13,436 bases of DNA from SIG440 sp045586925 (GTDB taxonomy: Bacteria; Bacillota; Clostridia; Monoglobales; Monoglobaceae), in NCBI GenBank assembly GCA_045586925.1, contig JAZNBG010000028.1:1-13436 (forward strand). The letters are read 5' to 3'. Position numbers and translations under genes: made by a program. Numbering within the stretch: the first letter of the stretch is position 1; each line of letters starts with the position of its first letter. Below, one piece after another: positions 12,482 to 13,436 of the stretch. Below the pieces are notes generated by a model, which saw only the letters and a program-made list of their open reading frames with translations, was not told the DNA's origin and did no database searches.

Positions 12482-12964
12482 TTGAAACGAATATTAAGTC
12501 ATTATTGTGGAGTTTTTGTAACACTATACTTTTATATAACAATTGGACTTTTGTCTTATTTATTGCGAAATCAATTATTAAATGGTGGTATAGAAATTTT
12601 TGCATTCGCTTTGCCAATTGTTTCGGGTGTAATTACATTTATATTTTTGAAGAGTTATAAATTAAAAGATTTTTTTAAAAAGTGTTTTAGATATCTATGG
12701 ATGTCTTTATTAACATTTGTAATTCTTGAAATAATTATAAGATTGTATCAGTCGCTTTTTTTGTACTCTCTTGGTGCGGTTTGGGCGACAGATGCTCAAT
12801 TAGGATTGGGAGAAATATTTTTACTTGTTGTTTCTGAACTGATGCATTTGGGGTTATGTATAACTGGAATGATAGTTTCAGGGAGTGTATCTTTTTACAG
12901 ACAAATAAAAATTAAACAAAGTAAAGTGTCGAGATTCGCGGAAAGGAAAGCTAACTGTGAGTAA
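12482..12964 (+). CDS. four-helix membrane protein of unknown function
   Basis: I do not recognise a family. The 160-residue protein (MKRILSHYCGVFVTLYFYIT...) has four predicted membrane helices near residues 7-27, 36-56, 69-90 and 110-135. It has a basic loop (KSYKLKDFFKKC) after helix 2 and a positively charged, probably cytoplasmic tail (IKIKQSKVSRFAERK). The start is set at TTG 12482, 8 bases after the AAAGGAG site at 12467-12473; a GTG at 12473 lies within that site and is too close. The ribosome binding site begins four bases past the MITE-like element, so the element forms the leader. Codon use is markedly more AT-rich (many TTA, ATA, AAA) than in the TRAP and ligase genes, suggesting different origin. 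The next gene overlaps its end by 8 bases, so the two are translationally coupled. Confidence 0.7.
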   Translation: MKRILSHYCGVFVTLYFYITIGLLSYLLRNQLLNGGIEIFAFALPIVSGVITFIFLKSYKLKDFFKKCFRYLWMSLLTFVILEIIIRLYQSLFLYSLGAVWATDAQLGLGEIFLLVVSELMHLGLCITGMIVSGSVSFYRQIKIKQSKVSRFAERKANCE

Positions 12965-13322
12965 AAAAATCCTTTTTGAAACTGTAACAAAATATTTGCT
13001 TTATTTTAATGTAATATTTATTATAGGATACACCGTTTTCGTATTTATGGATAGTGTATGGTCTAATGCTGCTGCGAGTTTATTTGTACATAAATTATTG
13101 AAGTATTTTATTTTAGCGTTTGTAATTGCAGGTGCTATGGTTGTATATTATCTAATTACAAAAAATGCGTCTAAAATTAATCTTGCTAATATAATTATAC
13201 TTGTATTGTTGTGTACTGCAGAATTTTCAATTTATAATTCTAAATTATATCCTATGCATTATATTGTATATGTGTATTATATTATATCATTTGTAATATG
13301 TATGGGAAAAGTTTTTAATTAG
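12957..13322 (+). CDS. small four-helix membrane protein of unknown function
   Basis: I do not recognise a family. The protein has 121 residues, starts with GTG at 12957, and has AAAGGAAAG upstream within the preceding gene. Four hydrophobic segments lie near residues 13-31, 47-68, 74-93 and 99-119, with short loops and a small basic N-terminus (MSKKILFETVTKY). It has no motif, no conserved charged residue inside the helices and no soluble domain. It overlaps the previous gene by eight bases (GTGAGTAA), so a two-component membrane complex is plausible. The sequence is very AT-rich, as is the upstream partner. No convincing terminator is seen in the 114 bases that follow. Confidence 0.65.
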   Translation: MSKKILFETVTKYLLYFNVIFIIGYTVFVFMDSVWSNAAASLFVHKLLKYFILAFVIAGAMVVYYLITKNASKINLANIIILVLLCTAEFSIYNSKLYPMHYIVYVYYIISFVICMGKVFN

Positions 13323-13436
13323 AGCATTTTGAATTAAGAATATTATAGAATTACAGATATTTTTTGGTTCTAACATAATACGAACGATCACTAATATAGA
13401 TTGGCATCTAAACTATACAGTCTTTATATTATTAAA
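13323..13436 (+). other. AT-rich end of window with a third GGCATCTAAA copy
   Basis: No gene or terminator is visible. GGCATCTAAA at 13403-13412, preceded by CACTAATATAGATT, repeats the word that flanks hairpin array 2. It may mark the edge of another repeat beyond the window. Confidence 0.4.

Noticed and set aside
12426..12617. A 63-codon minus-strand frame over the right arm of the MITE-like element
   Set aside because: It spans non-coding repeat sequence and the start of a supported plus-strand gene; no homology pattern or ribosome binding site was seen.

Overview
The window looks like a chromosomal piece of a low-GC, endospore-forming Firmicute, most likely a gut-type Clostridium relative (Oscillospirales/Ruminococcaceae-like). 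The reasons are an alpha/beta-type small acid-soluble spore protein, strong AGGAGG-type ribosome binding sites, frequent TTG/GTG starts, sigma-A promoters with 17-bp spacers and extended TGn -10 boxes, and compact intrinsic terminators. No rRNA, tRNA, CRISPR array, transposase or phage gene was seen.

Layout. (1) 43-4076: a TAXI-type TRAP transport unit (lipoprotein binding protein, fused membrane subunit) followed by an amidohydrolase, with its own sigma-A promoter and a strong terminator. (2) 4087-5558: a MATE-family exporter as a single-gene unit. (3) 5561-7436: a phenylacetate-CoA ligase-type enzyme and a tandem-ACT-domain protein, ending in a perfect palindromic terminator. (4) 7429-9622: an AraC-type regulator divergent from a Gfo/Idh/MocA-family oxidoreductase of the GH109-like kind; the shared intergenic region has a perfect 10-bp inverted repeat around the promoter. 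(5) 9624-10706: a leftward acyltransferase-3 membrane protein. (6) 10770-11121: a spore DNA-binding protein gene. (7) 11125-11793: a PRC-barrel protein and a 53-residue membrane micro-protein that begins with GTG. (8) 11755-12481: about 730 bases without a gene, filled with unusual hairpin-rich repeats. (9) 12482-13322: two overlapping genes for small four-helix membrane proteins with no recognised family.

How the genes may work together. Regions 1-3 lie on one strand and could form an import-and-activate route: a TRAP-TAXI transporter imports a small organic acid, an amidohydrolase-fold enzyme hydrolyses or decarboxylates it, and an aryl-CoA ligase controlled by an ACT protein makes the thioester. 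Terminators and promoters separate the three units, so this is inference. Region 4 looks like a self-contained carbohydrate-related regulon of one regulator and one enzyme.

The most unusual part is 11855-12481. Three consecutive elements share a 'herringbone' design: an outer inverted repeat whose arms are interrupted by short local hairpins with 3-4 base loops. In the first, four ATGAATT-type linkers on the left face four AATTCAT linkers on the right, with hairpins facing each other at each step and one at the apex. A near-consensus extended sigma-A promoter reads straight into it, so it may be made as a structured RNA or as a long leader for the downstream membrane-protein genes.
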